A stretch of DNA of 64,000 bases from Alcaligenaceae bacterium (GTDB taxonomy: Bacteria; Pseudomonadota; Gammaproteobacteria; Burkholderiales; Burkholderiaceae_B): positions 390,473-454,472 of the forward strand of contig JACCEN010000001.1 in the NCBI GenBank assembly GCA_013416435.1, given 5' to 3'. The notes under the pieces are model-generated. The model made no database searches and was not told the DNA's origin. It was given only the letters and a program-made list of their open reading frames with translations. Positions 37,574 to 47,306 of the stretch are shown piece by piece. The translations under genes were made by a program, and so were the position numbers. Every line of letters begins with the position of its first letter. Position 1 is the stretch's first letter.

Positions 37574-37740
37574 GATCGTGCCCCGGTTACTCAGGCAGAA
37601 TTGCCCGGAACCGTGTTCAGCACGGCGCAGCGCAAGCAGTCAGGGGTCGATAGATGTCATCGCCGGTGTAATACTGACCCACCCCGTCGGAGTAAATCTG
37701 ACCCACCTGGGCAATGATGGTGGCTTTTTGGCCACCGACA

Positions 37741-38754
37741 ATGTTGACTCAGGAGCAAGCAGTGGAGATCAAGGTAATGGCGCGTCGTGGCGTCAGCATT
37801 CGAGAGATGGCCAAGCAGCTAGGCTGCTCGCGCAACACGATCAGGCGATACCTGCGTGAGGCCGATGCGCAGCAGTACAAGCCGCGTGAGGCGCGGCCAA
37901 CGAAGCTGGATCCATACAAGGGCTATTTGCTCGGCCGCATCGAGGCGGCCCGGCCGCATTGGATACCGGCAGCCGTGCTGTTGCGTGAGATCCAGGAACT
38001 CGGATACCCGGGTGGCGTCACGCAGCTGAAGGAATTTTTGAAGGACAGCAAGCATCAAGAGCCCGAGCCCGTCGTTAGGTTTGAGACGCCGCCAGGTAAA
38101 CAGATGCAGGCGGATTTCACCCACATCCGGCGTGGCCGCGATCCCCTGTTAGCTTTTGTCGCCACCCTTGGCTACAGTCGCTCCAGTTGGGTACGGTTCA
38201 CGACCGACGAGCGGGCGGACACTTGGTTTGGATGCCTACGCCAGGCCTTCATCTATTTCGGAGGCGTGCCTCAGCACGTGCTATTCGATAACGCGGGCGC
38301 CATCATCATTGAGCGCAATGCATACGGGGACGGCCACCATCGCTGGCACAGCGGGTTGCTGGCAGTGGCCGAGGAGTTCGGCTTCACGCCACGCGTCTGC
38401 CAACCTTACCGAGCCAAGACCAAGGGCAAGGTTGAGCGCTTCAACGGATATCTGAAGGGCAGCTTTTGTGTACCGCTGGCTGCGACCCTGAAGCAGGCCG
38501 GACTGCGTTTTGATGTGACGGCGGCTAACGCTCACATCGGCCGATGGCTGACGGAAGTAGCCGATCAGCGGTTACACGGCACAACCCGGGAGCGGCCCGC
38601 CAAGCGGCTCCAGGAAGAACGATTGGCGTTGCTACCGCTGCCTCTGCCACACCAGGGCATTCTCCTGCCGACAGACTCTCACCGCCCCATGCCGCTGGAG
38701 AGCTTCCAGCACCCGCTATCGGTCTATAACGAGTTGTTGGAGGTCCGGGCGTGA
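37741..38754 (+). CDS. istA: IS21-family transposase IstA
   Basis: 337 aa from the ATG at 37741. N-terminal HTH (SIREMAKQLGCSRNTIRRYL) followed by the DDE core: MQADFTHIRRG (first D), VLFDNAGAIIIE (second D) and KTKGKVERFNGYLKGSF (E). The stop overlaps the istB GTG (GTGA). The upstream in-frame extension lies within the terminal repeat region and was rejected. Confidence 0.92.
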   Translation: MLTQEQAVEIKVMARRGVSIREMAKQLGCSRNTIRRYLREADAQQYKPREARPTKLDPYKGYLLGRIEAARPHWIPAAVLLREIQELGYPGGVTQLKEFLKDSKHQEPEPVVRFETPPGKQMQADFTHIRRGRDPLLAFVATLGYSRSSWVRFTTDERADTWFGCLRQAFIYFGGVPQHVLFDNAGAIIIERNAYGDGHHRWHSGLLAVAEEFGFTPRVCQPYRAKTKGKVERFNGYLKGSFCVPLAATLKQAGLRFDVTAANAHIGRWLTEVADQRLHGTTRERPAKRLQEERLALLPLPLPHQGILLPTDSHRPMPLESFQHPLSVYNELLEVRA

Positions 38755-38783
38755 ACCTTCAGCATAATCGTATCGAACAGCTA
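38751..38783 (+). pseudogene. istB: istB 5' fragment (11 codons)
   Basis: From the GTG at 38751: VNLQHNRIEQL, ending at the CTA codon that is duplicated on the far side of the inner insertion. The rest of istB resumes at 48930 in the same frame. Joining the two gives an intact 256-aa IstB. Confidence 0.85.
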
Positions 38784-38792
38784 CGTTATTTG

Positions 38793-39047
38793 TCAAGATA
38801 GTTGCGTTGTGAGTTGATTTAATCGCTCCAGAGAGATATTCTGAAGCTTGTACCGACGTATCTGCGACACCTTGGGCTGGGTCATACCAGTGATCTCTGC
38901 CGCCTCTGTCTGATTCAATCCTCGTTGGTCGAATAACGCGTTCAACTTGAACGCAAGCGCGGCCTTCGCCGATAACTCTTCGGCATCATCAAAGCCCAAG
39001 TCTGTCAGTACGTTATCGGTGCCTTTGGGGTAGTCGATACGAGTCAT
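38793..39047 (-). CDS. XRE/HTH protein, C-terminus cut by the transposon end
   Basis: 84 aa; starts MTRIDYPKGTDN with AGGAG 7 nt upstream. HTH: LNQTEAAEITGMTQPKVSQIRRYK. Family members of this antitoxin-like type usually continue after the VSQI...LERL helix, but here the last residues (TTQLS) are encoded by the inverted repeat itself. No toxin gene is adjacent. Probably a truncated passenger. Confidence 0.7.
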   Translation of the reverse strand: MTRIDYPKGTDNVLTDLGFDDAEELSAKAALAFKLNALFDQRGLNQTEAAEITGMTQPKVSQIRRYKLQNISLERLNQLTTQLS

Positions 39048-39250
39048 CACTTTCTCCTGCTCGTCCAGTAACGAACAACTATTTTAAATTCCTACTCGAG
39101 AGGCCTTTGCAAGCAAGTGCCTGCGTTTCCCATACAGAAATTATACCTGTTCGAATATATTCAGACATTACCGCTCAGCTCGTCCTAGGACGTAGAAAAC
39201 ACAGGCAGCACCTTCATCCCCCAAAAACCTTTTGTAATATACTCACCCGC

Positions 39251-39682
39251 ATGTTCGCCCTTCGACCACGTTTTCTGCTTCAAGGAATCAAGCTCTGGCA
39301 AGTTCTTGCTTGTCTGACGCTGCTTTCCTTTACGTGCCGGGCGGTCATTCCTGTGGGCTATATGCCAGACGCCTCGGGCGCGGGCAAGGGCAAATTTGCC
39401 ATTACCCTTTGCGTTACCGGCGGCGGTACCAGCACCATTTTCATGGACCTTTCGGGTGACCCGGACACGTCTCCGGCACCGGGCGACCATTTCAATAATC
39501 AGGACTGTACCTTCGGCATTGTTATGGCGAAGGCGTTAATGCCGGCCCAAGAGGCGCCCACGCTGGTCAGCGTAATCACGCATCGCCCGGCTCCCTCTGT
39601 ACATCGCAACCACGCCTACCCTCCGCTGCCTGCGCTGGGTCCACCTCTAGGCTCTCGCGCCCCGCCTGCAAACCTCGGTTGA
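39251..39682 (+). CDS. DUF2946 family secreted/membrane protein
   Basis: 143 aa. Hydrophobic N-terminal segment (LWQVLACLTLLSFTCRAVI) followed by PVGYMPDAS, the family hallmark (alanine/valine-rich TM then Pro-x-Gly-[FY]-MP). Two Cys (in LCVTG and QDCTF) and several His. Ends ALGPPLGSRAPPA, typical of the family. Members often precede TonB receptors for metals; the role is not known. Start at 39251 chosen for the hydrophobic leader. Confidence 0.75.
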   Translation: MFALRPRFLLQGIKLWQVLACLTLLSFTCRAVIPVGYMPDASGAGKGKFAITLCVTGGGTSTIFMDLSGDPDTSPAPGDHFNNQDCTFGIVMAKALMPAQEAPTLVSVITHRPAPSVHRNHAYPPLPALGPPLGSRAPPANLG

Positions 39683-39744
39683 TATTCGTGTGTGATCGCC
39701 ATTAGGCGGTCACTTTCTGACGACACTCATTCCGAGGTTTTTTC

Positions 39745-41739
39745 ATGTCTGCTCTCGACATCTATTCCTGCCGCCCGCTGCGGCCGGCAACGCTTTGGCG
39801 CGTGCACGCGCCCACTGTTGCCATTGCAAGTGCCTTTCCTTTATTTTTTGCTACCGCGCTGAACCCAGCATGGGCCGAATCCGGCTCAAACGCCATCTCT
39901 CAACTGGACTCCATTGTGGTCACGGCCTCCGCCAATGAGCGCCTCCTTGAGGACGCGCCGGCCAGCGTTACGGTACTGACGCGTGAAGACCTTCGGCGTC
40001 GACCGGTTTATGACGTGGCCGATGCGGTCGAAGGTACACCCGGCATCTCTTTAAGCGGCGTGGGGATCAACGGCAAGGGCATTTCGGTCCGAGGCATGAA
40101 AACGGACCATACGCTGATTCTGTATGACGGAATGCGGGTCAATCAATCGGGCCCGCTTATTTATGGCTCCGACTTTGAGCATGGCTGGATGCCTGCGGAA
40201 GCCATCGAACGCATCGAGATCGTTCGGGGTCCGATGTCTTCTTTGTACGGATCAGAAGCGCTGGGTGGTGTGGTCAACGTCATCACTCGGCGTCCAACAG
40301 ATGAATGGATCAATGCTTTTTCGGTTGATGGCGTTTTTCCGGACAATGGCCGCGGGGCGGACCGACACCGGCTTGGAGCCTATGTTTCGGGTCCGCTGAT
40401 CGACAATGTGCTGGGCCTGACAGTGTCGGGAGAATACCAGCACCGGCAGGCGCTTTATGCACCTAAAAATGACGCCGCCTCGGCGTATCGGGAAACCTCA
40501 ATGGGGTACCAGAAATCCATGCTTGGCACCGTTGGGCTGACCTGGACGCCTGATGCGAGGCAACGGGTGGACGCCACAATCAGTACGGGCAAGGAAGACC
40601 GCTGGCGCAACAGTGCTAGCTATCGTTCTGATGACGACATTCGCAGGCAACGGGCGTCGCTGTCGCATTCGGGTGACTGGCAATGGGGAAAGAGTGAAAT
40701 CAGGCTTTATCGGACCAGTCTGAAGCGTACCAACCTCCGCTCGGACGGTGCCCACACGGGGCCTCATGAATTTACCGAAGAGGTGGCAAACGGGATGGTC
40801 AGCGTCCAGCCCTGGTCGGGGCATACGCTGACTCTGGGCAGCGAGCTACGCAAGGAAACCCTGGAAGACCCTGTGGTGAATCTGGCAGGAAAGGCTAACG
40901 CCACGCACAAGGCATTTTTCCTTCAGGACGAAATAATGCTGGGCGAGAACTGGGAAATACTGATTGGCAGCCGGTTCGACAATCATCCCAACTATGGCTG
41001 GCAGGTCAGCCCGCGCGCTTACGTGCTTTATCACGCCACTGATGCCTTGGTATTCAAGGCAGGAGCCGGAAAAGGGTTCCGCGCCCCCACGCTGAAGCAA
41101 TTGTCACCAGGATACCGGGCCACTTTTGGCCGGGGCTCTGAAGTCTTTGGCAACCCCGACCTCAAGCCCGAAACATCCGTGTCGTACGAAGCGGGCTTTG
41201 ACTATACCGCCGACACCTGGAACGCCAGTGCAATGCTGTTTCTGAACCAGGTAGAAGACCTGGTCGACACCCATTGCGTTGCGGGCTGCTCGGGAACCGC
41301 CCGGCGCTACGAATACATCAATATCAATAAAGCGCGCATTCGCGGCCTGGAGCTGGGTCTGGGTGCAGAGCTTCCGTGGAATCTGGAACTGAACGCCAAC
41401 TACACATTTCTGGATGCCACAGACCGCACAAGCAACATCCGCCTGACTGACCGCTCTCGACACGCCGCCAACGCCACGCTGACCTGGCACCCTGCGCCCG
41501 ACTGGAGCGCCAGTGTCAGGGTGCAGTACGTGGGATCACAACGCACGACCTCTGCCTCGGGTCATCAGCCGGGCTACACGCTGGTGTCTTTATACGGCAG
41601 CCACGAGGTCAGTCGACACCTGACGCTGCGTGCAGGCATAGAAAACATCACGAACAAGAGACTGGCCGATGACTCGGTGGACTACACCTTTGCCGATGAA
41701 GGGCGCCGTCTGTTTCTTGGCATGGAAATGAGGTTCTAA
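39745..41739 (+). CDS. TonB-dependent outer-membrane receptor, copy B
   Basis: 664 aa, BtuB/CirA-like. Signal peptide ends near NPAWAES; TonB box LDSIVVTASANE; plug shows GKGISVRGMKTDHTLILYDG, IERIEIVRGPMSSLYGSEA and GGVVNVITRRP. The barrel ends in RRLFLGMEMRF with the terminal Phe. 2 nt before the CobN-B start. Diverged from receptor A; ligand unknown, likely a metal-tetrapyrrole or chelate by association. Confidence 0.93.
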   Translation: MSALDIYSCRPLRPATLWRVHAPTVAIASAFPLFFATALNPAWAESGSNAISQLDSIVVTASANERLLEDAPASVTVLTREDLRRRPVYDVADAVEGTPGISLSGVGINGKGISVRGMKTDHTLILYDGMRVNQSGPLIYGSDFEHGWMPAEAIERIEIVRGPMSSLYGSEALGGVVNVITRRPTDEWINAFSVDGVFPDNGRGADRHRLGAYVSGPLIDNVLGLTVSGEYQHRQALYAPKNDAASAYRETSMGYQKSMLGTVGLTWTPDARQRVDATISTGKEDRWRNSASYRSDDDIRRQRASLSHSGDWQWGKSEIRLYRTSLKRTNLRSDGAHTGPHEFTEEVANGMVSVQPWSGHTLTLGSELRKETLEDPVVNLAGKANATHKAFFLQDEIMLGENWEILIGSRFDNHPNYGWQVSPRAYVLYHATDALVFKAGAGKGFRAPTLKQLSPGYRATFGRGSEVFGNPDLKPETSVSYEAGFDYTADTWNASAMLFLNQVEDLVDTHCVAGCSGTARRYEYININKARIRGLELGLGAELPWNLELNANYTFLDATDRTSNIRLTDRSRHAANATLTWHPAPDWSASVRVQYVGSQRTTSASGHQPGYTLVSLYGSHEVSRHLTLRAGIENITNKRLADDSVDYTFADEGRRLFLGMEMRF

Positions 41740-41741
41740 TC

Positions 41742-44700
41742 ATGCGCAACACTCTGTTTTTTATGGTCCTGCTGTGTTGCCTGGGCCTTTCCTGGCCTGG
41801 TCAGGCTGAAGTCGCTACCGCGGCAGAAGACCCCATTGTGAAAATCGTTACGAACCGCACGGTGCTACCGGTCAAGTTTCAGACCCTGCAGCCGTTTGCA
41901 CAGCGCGCTGGCGTAACACTGCAACATATTGATGTCAGCACAGCCCACGCGCCTGCCGCGTCGTGGCTCGCCGGCGCCAGCCTGGTGGTGCTTGATACGC
42001 CCCGCCCCAGCGCGCACGCAGAAGTCGATGCTACGGTAGGCGAAAGCCTTGCGCAAGGCACGAAGCCGTGGCTAAGAGTGGGGGGAGGGGCGCAGGCTTC
42101 TGGAGGCTTGGCCACCCACGACGCTGAAAAGCTAGCCGGCTACTACACCAACGGCGGCCCGCGTAACTTTGCCCTGTTTTTCCAGGCAGCCCGGAGCCTC
42201 GCCGAGGGCCGCTCGATTGCGTCTTTGCCCGAGGCCGAACCGGTTCCTGAGACAGGCTTTTATCACCCCGCCGCATCAGACGCCTTTGAATCGGTCGACC
42301 ACTACATGGCCTGGGCAACGGCACGGCACCCTGATGCCATAGGACGCGTGGCCTTTCTGATTCACAGCGGCATGGTCAGCGACATGCAAACGGAAGTCAT
42401 TGACACCCTTATCGCAGCCACCGAGGCAAAGGGAATATTGCCGGTCGCATTCTGGTATGACAGCAACGACCCTCAAGCCTTGAGCAAGGTGCTCAAGCCC
42501 GCCCGGGCCGATGCCCTTGTTAATTTGCGCATGACGCAAAACAGCGCTGAGCGGGCAGCCGAGCTGGCCTTGCTGGGTATCCCCGCCATACAGACGCTGA
42601 CTTATCGTGACGGCGACGAAGCGCAATGGCAGGCGTCTTCAAGCGGCGCACCCCAGCGGCTGGTACCCCTTTTCGTTGCCGTACCTGAAACCTGGGGCAT
42701 GATGGACCCCTTGGTGATCTCCGCACTGCACGACGGTGCTGCCCACCCCATGGCAGAACAGGTAGAAGGCCTGGTCAACAAGCTTCGCAGCCTGATTACG
42801 CTTCGGCGCACGCCGGCGGGGGAAAAGCAAGTTGGACTGATGTTCTGGAACCACCCGCCCGGAGACAAGAACTTTGGGGCTTCTCACCTGAATGTTCCGG
42901 CCAGTATTGCAAACATCAGCCAGTCGCTGCAGCAGGCGGGCTACAACCTGCCCCCCATCGAAGAACCGGACATTATCGAACAGGGCCAGGCCATGCTCTC
43001 GATGCTGTACCGAAACACCGAGCCCGAAGTCCTGCTTGCCCAGGGGCTGGCCGAAATACTGCCTCTGGCCCGCTATCGGGAATGGTTCGACACGCTGCCA
43101 TCGGAGCAGCGAAAAGGCATGACCATTTGGGGCGACCCCGGCGAGCACTGGGCCGTGCGCACAGTAGAAGACGTTACCGGCTTTGTCATTCCCCGGCTGC
43201 AGCTGGGCAATCTGGTGGTCATGCCGCAAATGCCCAGAGCAGCAGAAATGGGCAGCCACTACCACGACACCTCGCTTGCGCCCGACCACCTTTATATGGC
43301 GGCGTACTTGTGGCTGCGGGAAACCTTTGGTGCTCACGCTCTAATCCACCTGGGCACACACGGTACACAAGAGTGGCTGCCGGGTAAGGACCGGGGCCTA
43401 TCCATGCGCGACTACCCGTTTCTGGCACTGGACAACCTGCCCGTTTTTTACCCATATATTCAGGACAACGTGGGCGAAGCGTTACAAACCCGCCGCCGAG
43501 GTCGCGCGGTGTCCATCAGTCACCAGACCCCTCCCTTTGCCCCAGCCGGCCTGTACGACGAGCTGCGCGTCATGCATGACCTGATCCACGAATACGAACA
43601 GTTGGATGAAGGCGCAGTGCGGCAAACCGTCATGGAAAAAATTCTGGCCGCCACAGAGGCTGCCGGCATGACACATGACCTTGGCTGGCACGAAGCGGAT
43701 GCAAAAGCTGACTTTGCCGGGTTTATGCAGGCCTTGCACGACCATCTGCACCTGTTGGCCCAGACCGCCATGCCTCTGGGCTTGCACCGCTTCGGCCAGG
43801 GGGCCGCCCCCGAACACCGACTTGCCGTGGTCATGCAACAACTGGGCCAGCCCTACTACGACGCCTTGAACGAATCAAACGAACTGTTCGTGGAAGATTT
43901 TGCAACACTGCAAAACAGCACACCCTATCAAACCCTACATCAGTACTTACGGGCCGGCAAAAATACAGACTCGGCGCCCACCGAGCTGAAAGACTTTTTG
44001 CTTCGCGCCCAAGAGCTGGACCAGGGCCTGGCCGCCACCGGCGAGATGGAGGCGCTGTTAACCGGGCTTGCCGGTGGGTTTGTATTGCCTGGGCCCGGCG
44101 GCGACCCAATACGCCGACCCGGTCTGGCCAGCGGAAGAAATTTGTTCGCCCTGGAGGCTGACAAACTACCCACAGTCTCGGCTTACGAAAGCGGGAAAAC
44201 CGCACTCATGCAACTGGTGGACGCCTATCGCAGCGAGCACAATAATGAGTGGCCCCAACGCCTGGCCTTCAGTCTGTGGTCTGGCGAAGCCGTCCGTCAT
44301 CAGGGCATCACCGAAGCACAAGTACTGCACGCTCTGGGTTTGCAGCCAGTGTGGGACCGCAGCGGACGCATATCCCGTCTGGAAATCATTCCCGCCAAGA
44401 CCTTAGGGCGCCCCCGGATTGATGTCGTCATCCAGACAACGGGGGTTTACCGCGACCAGTTTGACGGCTTCATGCGCCTGCTGTCCGACGCCATCCACCA
44501 ACTGGCTGATCTGGACGAACCGCACAACCCTGTTGCAACCAACACAAAACGGATCACGGCGGAACTTCAGACCGCGGGCATGTCGAAGAGCGAAGCTGCC
44601 CAAGCTGCACGTCACCGCATCTTCAGCAGCCCGCCCGGAAACTACGGCACAGGCCTGCCTGGCATGATGCAAGACTCCACCGACTGGGAAGGCGATACCG

Positions 44701-45614
44701 CATTGGCCGAACAGTTTCTGGACCGCATGCAATATGCCTATGGCAGCGAAGGCTGGGCAGTCAAACCCGCACATGCCAACCTGCTGGCAGCCCAGTTGCG
44801 GGGCACAGACGCAGCCGTCATGTCGCGCTCCTCGAACATACACGGCGTCATTTCCACTGATCACCCATTCGAGTTCCTGGGTGGGCTGTCGGTTGCCATA
44901 CGGCATCTGGACGGCGAGAGTCCACCGCTGTTCATCTCCGACCTGCGCAGCACAGAGCCCAAAACCACCTCGGTGCAGTCCTTCCTTTCCAATGAAATGC
45001 GTGTCAGGTACCTGAACCCCCACTGGATACAGGCGATGCAAGCAGAAGGTTACGCGGGCACACTGGAAGTGGTGGATACCGTCAATAACCTGTTTGGCTG
45101 GCAGGCTGTAGACCCCGCAACCGTGCGACCGGATCAATGGCAGGCCTTGTTTGACACGTACATTTCCGATACGCGCCAACTGGGTATCAACGACTGGTTT
45201 GAACAACATAACCCCACTGCCCAGGCTCAGGTTCTGGAGCGCATGGCCGAAGCCATACGCAAGGGTTATTGGAATGCCTCCGAAACCACGCGCCGGGCTC
45301 TGGCACAACGCTGGCAAGAGCTGGAAGAACAGTTCGATGCCACCGCAGGCAAGGAACCAACACGCAGTTTCGTTTCGGAAATGGCCCAGGGATTCGGGCT
45401 GACTCAAGCCCCTGGGCAAAGCGACAACGCTGCGGCGACGCCCAGCTCAGCACAAGAACCGGCGAGCTCGCCAGCAGAAGTCAGCGGGCAGGTTATGGAG
45501 CCGGTCGGCACGACCCAGCCCGCATTTCCCTGGATGCTGATCTTTGCCCTGGTCCTGCTCGCCCTCGCAATTCTTTATGGCGCCGTGCGGCAACACCGCG
45601 CGGCGCATGCATAA
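41742..45614 (+). CDS. Secreted, membrane-anchored CobN-like chelatase homologue, copy B
   Basis: 1290 aa. Signal peptide (TLFFMVLLCCLGLSWPGQA), CobN core, and one C-terminal TM (FPWMLIFALVLLALAILYGAV, about 1262-1282) with a short basic tail, so the core should face the periplasm. Conserved blocks: HLGTHGTQEWLPGKDRG (about 534-550), PIRRPGLASGRNLFALE (about 790), GNYGTGLPGMMQDSTDWEGD (about 966) and SRSSNIHGVISTDHPFEFLGG. Known relatives: cytoplasmic cobaltochelatase CobN, and HmuS of the Bacteroidota haem operon hmuYRSTUV. Inferred role: insertion or removal of a metal from an imported tetrapyrrole. Confidence 0.88.
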   Translation: MRNTLFFMVLLCCLGLSWPGQAEVATAAEDPIVKIVTNRTVLPVKFQTLQPFAQRAGVTLQHIDVSTAHAPAASWLAGASLVVLDTPRPSAHAEVDATVGESLAQGTKPWLRVGGGAQASGGLATHDAEKLAGYYTNGGPRNFALFFQAARSLAEGRSIASLPEAEPVPETGFYHPAASDAFESVDHYMAWATARHPDAIGRVAFLIHSGMVSDMQTEVIDTLIAATEAKGILPVAFWYDSNDPQALSKVLKPARADALVNLRMTQNSAERAAELALLGIPAIQTLTYRDGDEAQWQASSSGAPQRLVPLFVAVPETWGMMDPLVISALHDGAAHPMAEQVEGLVNKLRSLITLRRTPAGEKQVGLMFWNHPPGDKNFGASHLNVPASIANISQSLQQAGYNLPPIEEPDIIEQGQAMLSMLYRNTEPEVLLAQGLAEILPLARYREWFDTLPSEQRKGMTIWGDPGEHWAVRTVEDVTGFVIPRLQLGNLVVMPQMPRAAEMGSHYHDTSLAPDHLYMAAYLWLRETFGAHALIHLGTHGTQEWLPGKDRGLSMRDYPFLALDNLPVFYPYIQDNVGEALQTRRRGRAVSISHQTPPFAPAGLYDELRVMHDLIHEYEQLDEGAVRQTVMEKILAATEAAGMTHDLGWHEADAKADFAGFMQALHDHLHLLAQTAMPLGLHRFGQGAAPEHRLAVVMQQLGQPYYDALNESNELFVEDFATLQNSTPYQTLHQYLRAGKNTDSAPTELKDFLLRAQELDQGLAATGEMEALLTGLAGGFVLPGPGGDPIRRPGLASGRNLFALEADKLPTVSAYESGKTALMQLVDAYRSEHNNEWPQRLAFSLWSGEAVRHQGITEAQVLHALGLQPVWDRSGRISRLEIIPAKTLGRPRIDVVIQTTGVYRDQFDGFMRLLSDAIHQLADLDEPHNPVATNTKRITAELQTAGMSKSEAAQAARHRIFSSPPGNYGTGLPGMMQDSTDWEGDTALAEQFLDRMQYAYGSEGWAVKPAHANLLAAQLRGTDAAVMSRSSNIHGVISTDHPFEFLGGLSVAIRHLDGESPPLFISDLRSTEPKTTSVQSFLSNEMRVRYLNPHWIQAMQAEGYAGTLEVVDTVNNLFGWQAVDPATVRPDQWQALFDTYISDTRQLGINDWFEQHNPTAQAQVLERMAEAIRKGYWNASETTRRALAQRWQELEEQFDATAGKEPTRSFVSEMAQGFGLTQAPGQSDNAAATPSSAQEPASSPAEVSGQVMEPVGTTQPAFPWMLIFALVLLALAILYGAVRQHRAAHA

Positions 45615-45635
45615 CTATTTTCTGTGGAGACTTTT

Positions 45636-46124
45636 ATGAATATGCTTGAATCCGGTCTGTACGAACTTGCCAGCCTTTTCCTGGGCCCGGTCCTGATCTT
45701 GATCCTGCTGTGCGTGCTCTATGCTTTTACTTCGCTGGGCAGTTTCGCCGTCGAATGGCAACAACGACGCACCCAAAAAAAACCCTCTGCCCTGCATCAG
45801 CGGCACGCCACCCAGGGCGGTACATCAGATGACCTTGAATTGTGGATTATGCGCCGACTGGAATGGTTGCGCATTGTTTCGCGCACCGCGCCCATGCTGG
45901 GCCTGATTGCCACCATGATTCCCATGGGCCCCGCCTTGCTGGCGCTGGGCAGGGGTGACGCCGCAGGTGTCGGAGAAAACCTCGTCACCGCCTTCTCGGC
46001 CGTGATTCTGGCACTGATTGCCGCCAGCATCACCTTCTTCATTCTGACGGTAAGACGACGCTGGCTATTACAAGAGCTGCGCGACCTGGAAGCCCAGGGC
46101 GCTCTTTCTATACAGGAAGCCTGA
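45636..46124 (+). CDS. MotA/TolQ/ExbB-family proton channel protein, copy B
   Basis: 162 aa from the ATG at 45636 with TGGAG 7 nt upstream. TM1 PVLILILLCVLYAFTSLG; channel block APMLGLIATMIPMGPALLALG, then AVILALIAASITFFILTV. Paralogue of 4116-4670. Here it follows CobN instead of the receptor, so gene order differs between the two modules while content is the same. Confidence 0.88.
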   Translation: MNMLESGLYELASLFLGPVLILILLCVLYAFTSLGSFAVEWQQRRTQKKPSALHQRHATQGGTSDDLELWIMRRLEWLRIVSRTAPMLGLIATMIPMGPALLALGRGDAAGVGENLVTAFSAVILALIAASITFFILTVRRRWLLQELRDLEAQGALSIQEA

Positions 46125-46126
46125 CC

Positions 46127-46447
46127 ATGCGATTTCTGGAATCCGATGAAGCCGACGACCCCATCCTGTCGGTAGTGAACCTGATCGATCTCTTCCTTGT
46201 CGTCATTGGCATTCTCATGATCGTCGTCGCCCTCAACCCCCTGAACCCGTATGCCGCGCAAGACGTCATCGTCATCGAAAACCCCGGCAAAGCCAATATG
46301 GCCATGACCATTAAACAGGGAGAAGAACTGACGCGCTACGAGTCCAACGGCGAAATAGGCGAAGGACAGGGGACCAAGGCCGGCATTACGTACCGGCTGG
46401 ACGACGGGCGGATGATTTATGTGCCTGAAGCAGGTGACAGCCGCTGA
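46127..46447 (+). CDS. DUF2149 family inner-membrane protein, copy B
   Basis: 106 aa. One TM (LIDLFLVVIGILMIVVALNPL, residues ~20-40), then a periplasmic domain with MTIKQGEELTRYESNG and ITYRLDDGRMIYVPE, matching copy A. The start is 2 nt after the ExbB-like stop. Expected ExbD-like partner of the channel protein (inference). Confidence 0.82.
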   Translation: MRFLESDEADDPILSVVNLIDLFLVVIGILMIVVALNPLNPYAAQDVIVIENPGKANMAMTIKQGEELTRYESNGEIGEGQGTKAGITYRLDDGRMIYVPEAGDSR

Positions 46448-46474
46448 AGGTTTTCCGACAGAGAACCCGCAGCG

Positions 46475-47306
46475 TCACGACACCTGGAGGGGCCGACGCT
46501 CGTCGGCCACCCATTCGGTCATCGACCCATCGTAAACCGCCACATCAGTGCGGCCAAGACGGGCCAGCTGCAATGCGACGATTGTCGCAGCGATACCGCT
46601 TCCGCAATACACAATGGGCTTGACGGCGGGATCCAGCGCACCAACCTGCTGCAACAAGGGGCGCACGACGGCAGGATCAGCGAAACGGCCACTACTCGTA
46701 TCGATTAAATCGCCAAAGAACACATTTTTACTGCGGGGTATGTGTCCGGCACGTGGATAGACTTGTTTTTCACCACTATAAATGGCGGGAGAAAGCGCGC
46801 TGATCAGCAAGACGTCGTTGGCACCAATAGCTGAAACCACGTCGTCAACGCGGGCCAGCAGGCCGGGCTGACGTCGCGCCGTAAATTGAGTGGGCTCAAC
46901 CTTGACCGGACCTGTTTCTATTTGCCGGCCCTCTTGCTTCCATTTGGCGAGCCCACCTTCCAGCACCGACACTTTTGTGTGCCCCTCGAGCCTAAGATGC
47001 CACCAAAAGCGCGACGCCCAGAAAGGATAGTACTCGGGCCATGTGTCGCCTTCGAGCTGATCGTACACAATGACGTGTGTGTCGTTGCTGACCCCTAACG
47101 CCCCAATGGCCCGGGCAAACTGCTCGGAAGACGGCACTGTTATCGGATGCGGGGCACCGGTGTCGGCGAAGTCGGTTAGCAAGTCGGCAAACACGGCACC
47201 CGGAATGTGTTGGCGCTCAAACGCTTGCCGCCCCGACTCGTAAGCGCTGCGACCATCGGAGGTGGCCAGCTTCAGGCGGGTTGTCGCGTCGATGATGCGA
47301 ATATTT
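46475..47306 (-). pseudogene. 3-mercaptopyruvate sulfurtransferase-like rhodanese, N-terminus removed
   Basis: Two rhodanese domains; active-site loop VYCGSGIAATIVALQL (Cys in CGSGIA). The frame continues upstream to NIRIIDATTRL, which in full-length family members is preceded by about 10 residues with the start codon. Here it fuses into the end of the IS3 orfB at 47307, so the native start is lost. An internal ATG at 47194 would give only 239 aa. Convergent with DUF2149-B. Confidence 0.75.

Noticed and set aside
39060..39250. Zur box or B12 riboswitch upstream of locus B
   Set aside because: Searched by eye for ATGTTATAACAT-type and B12-box sequences; none found, so regulation of locus B is left open.
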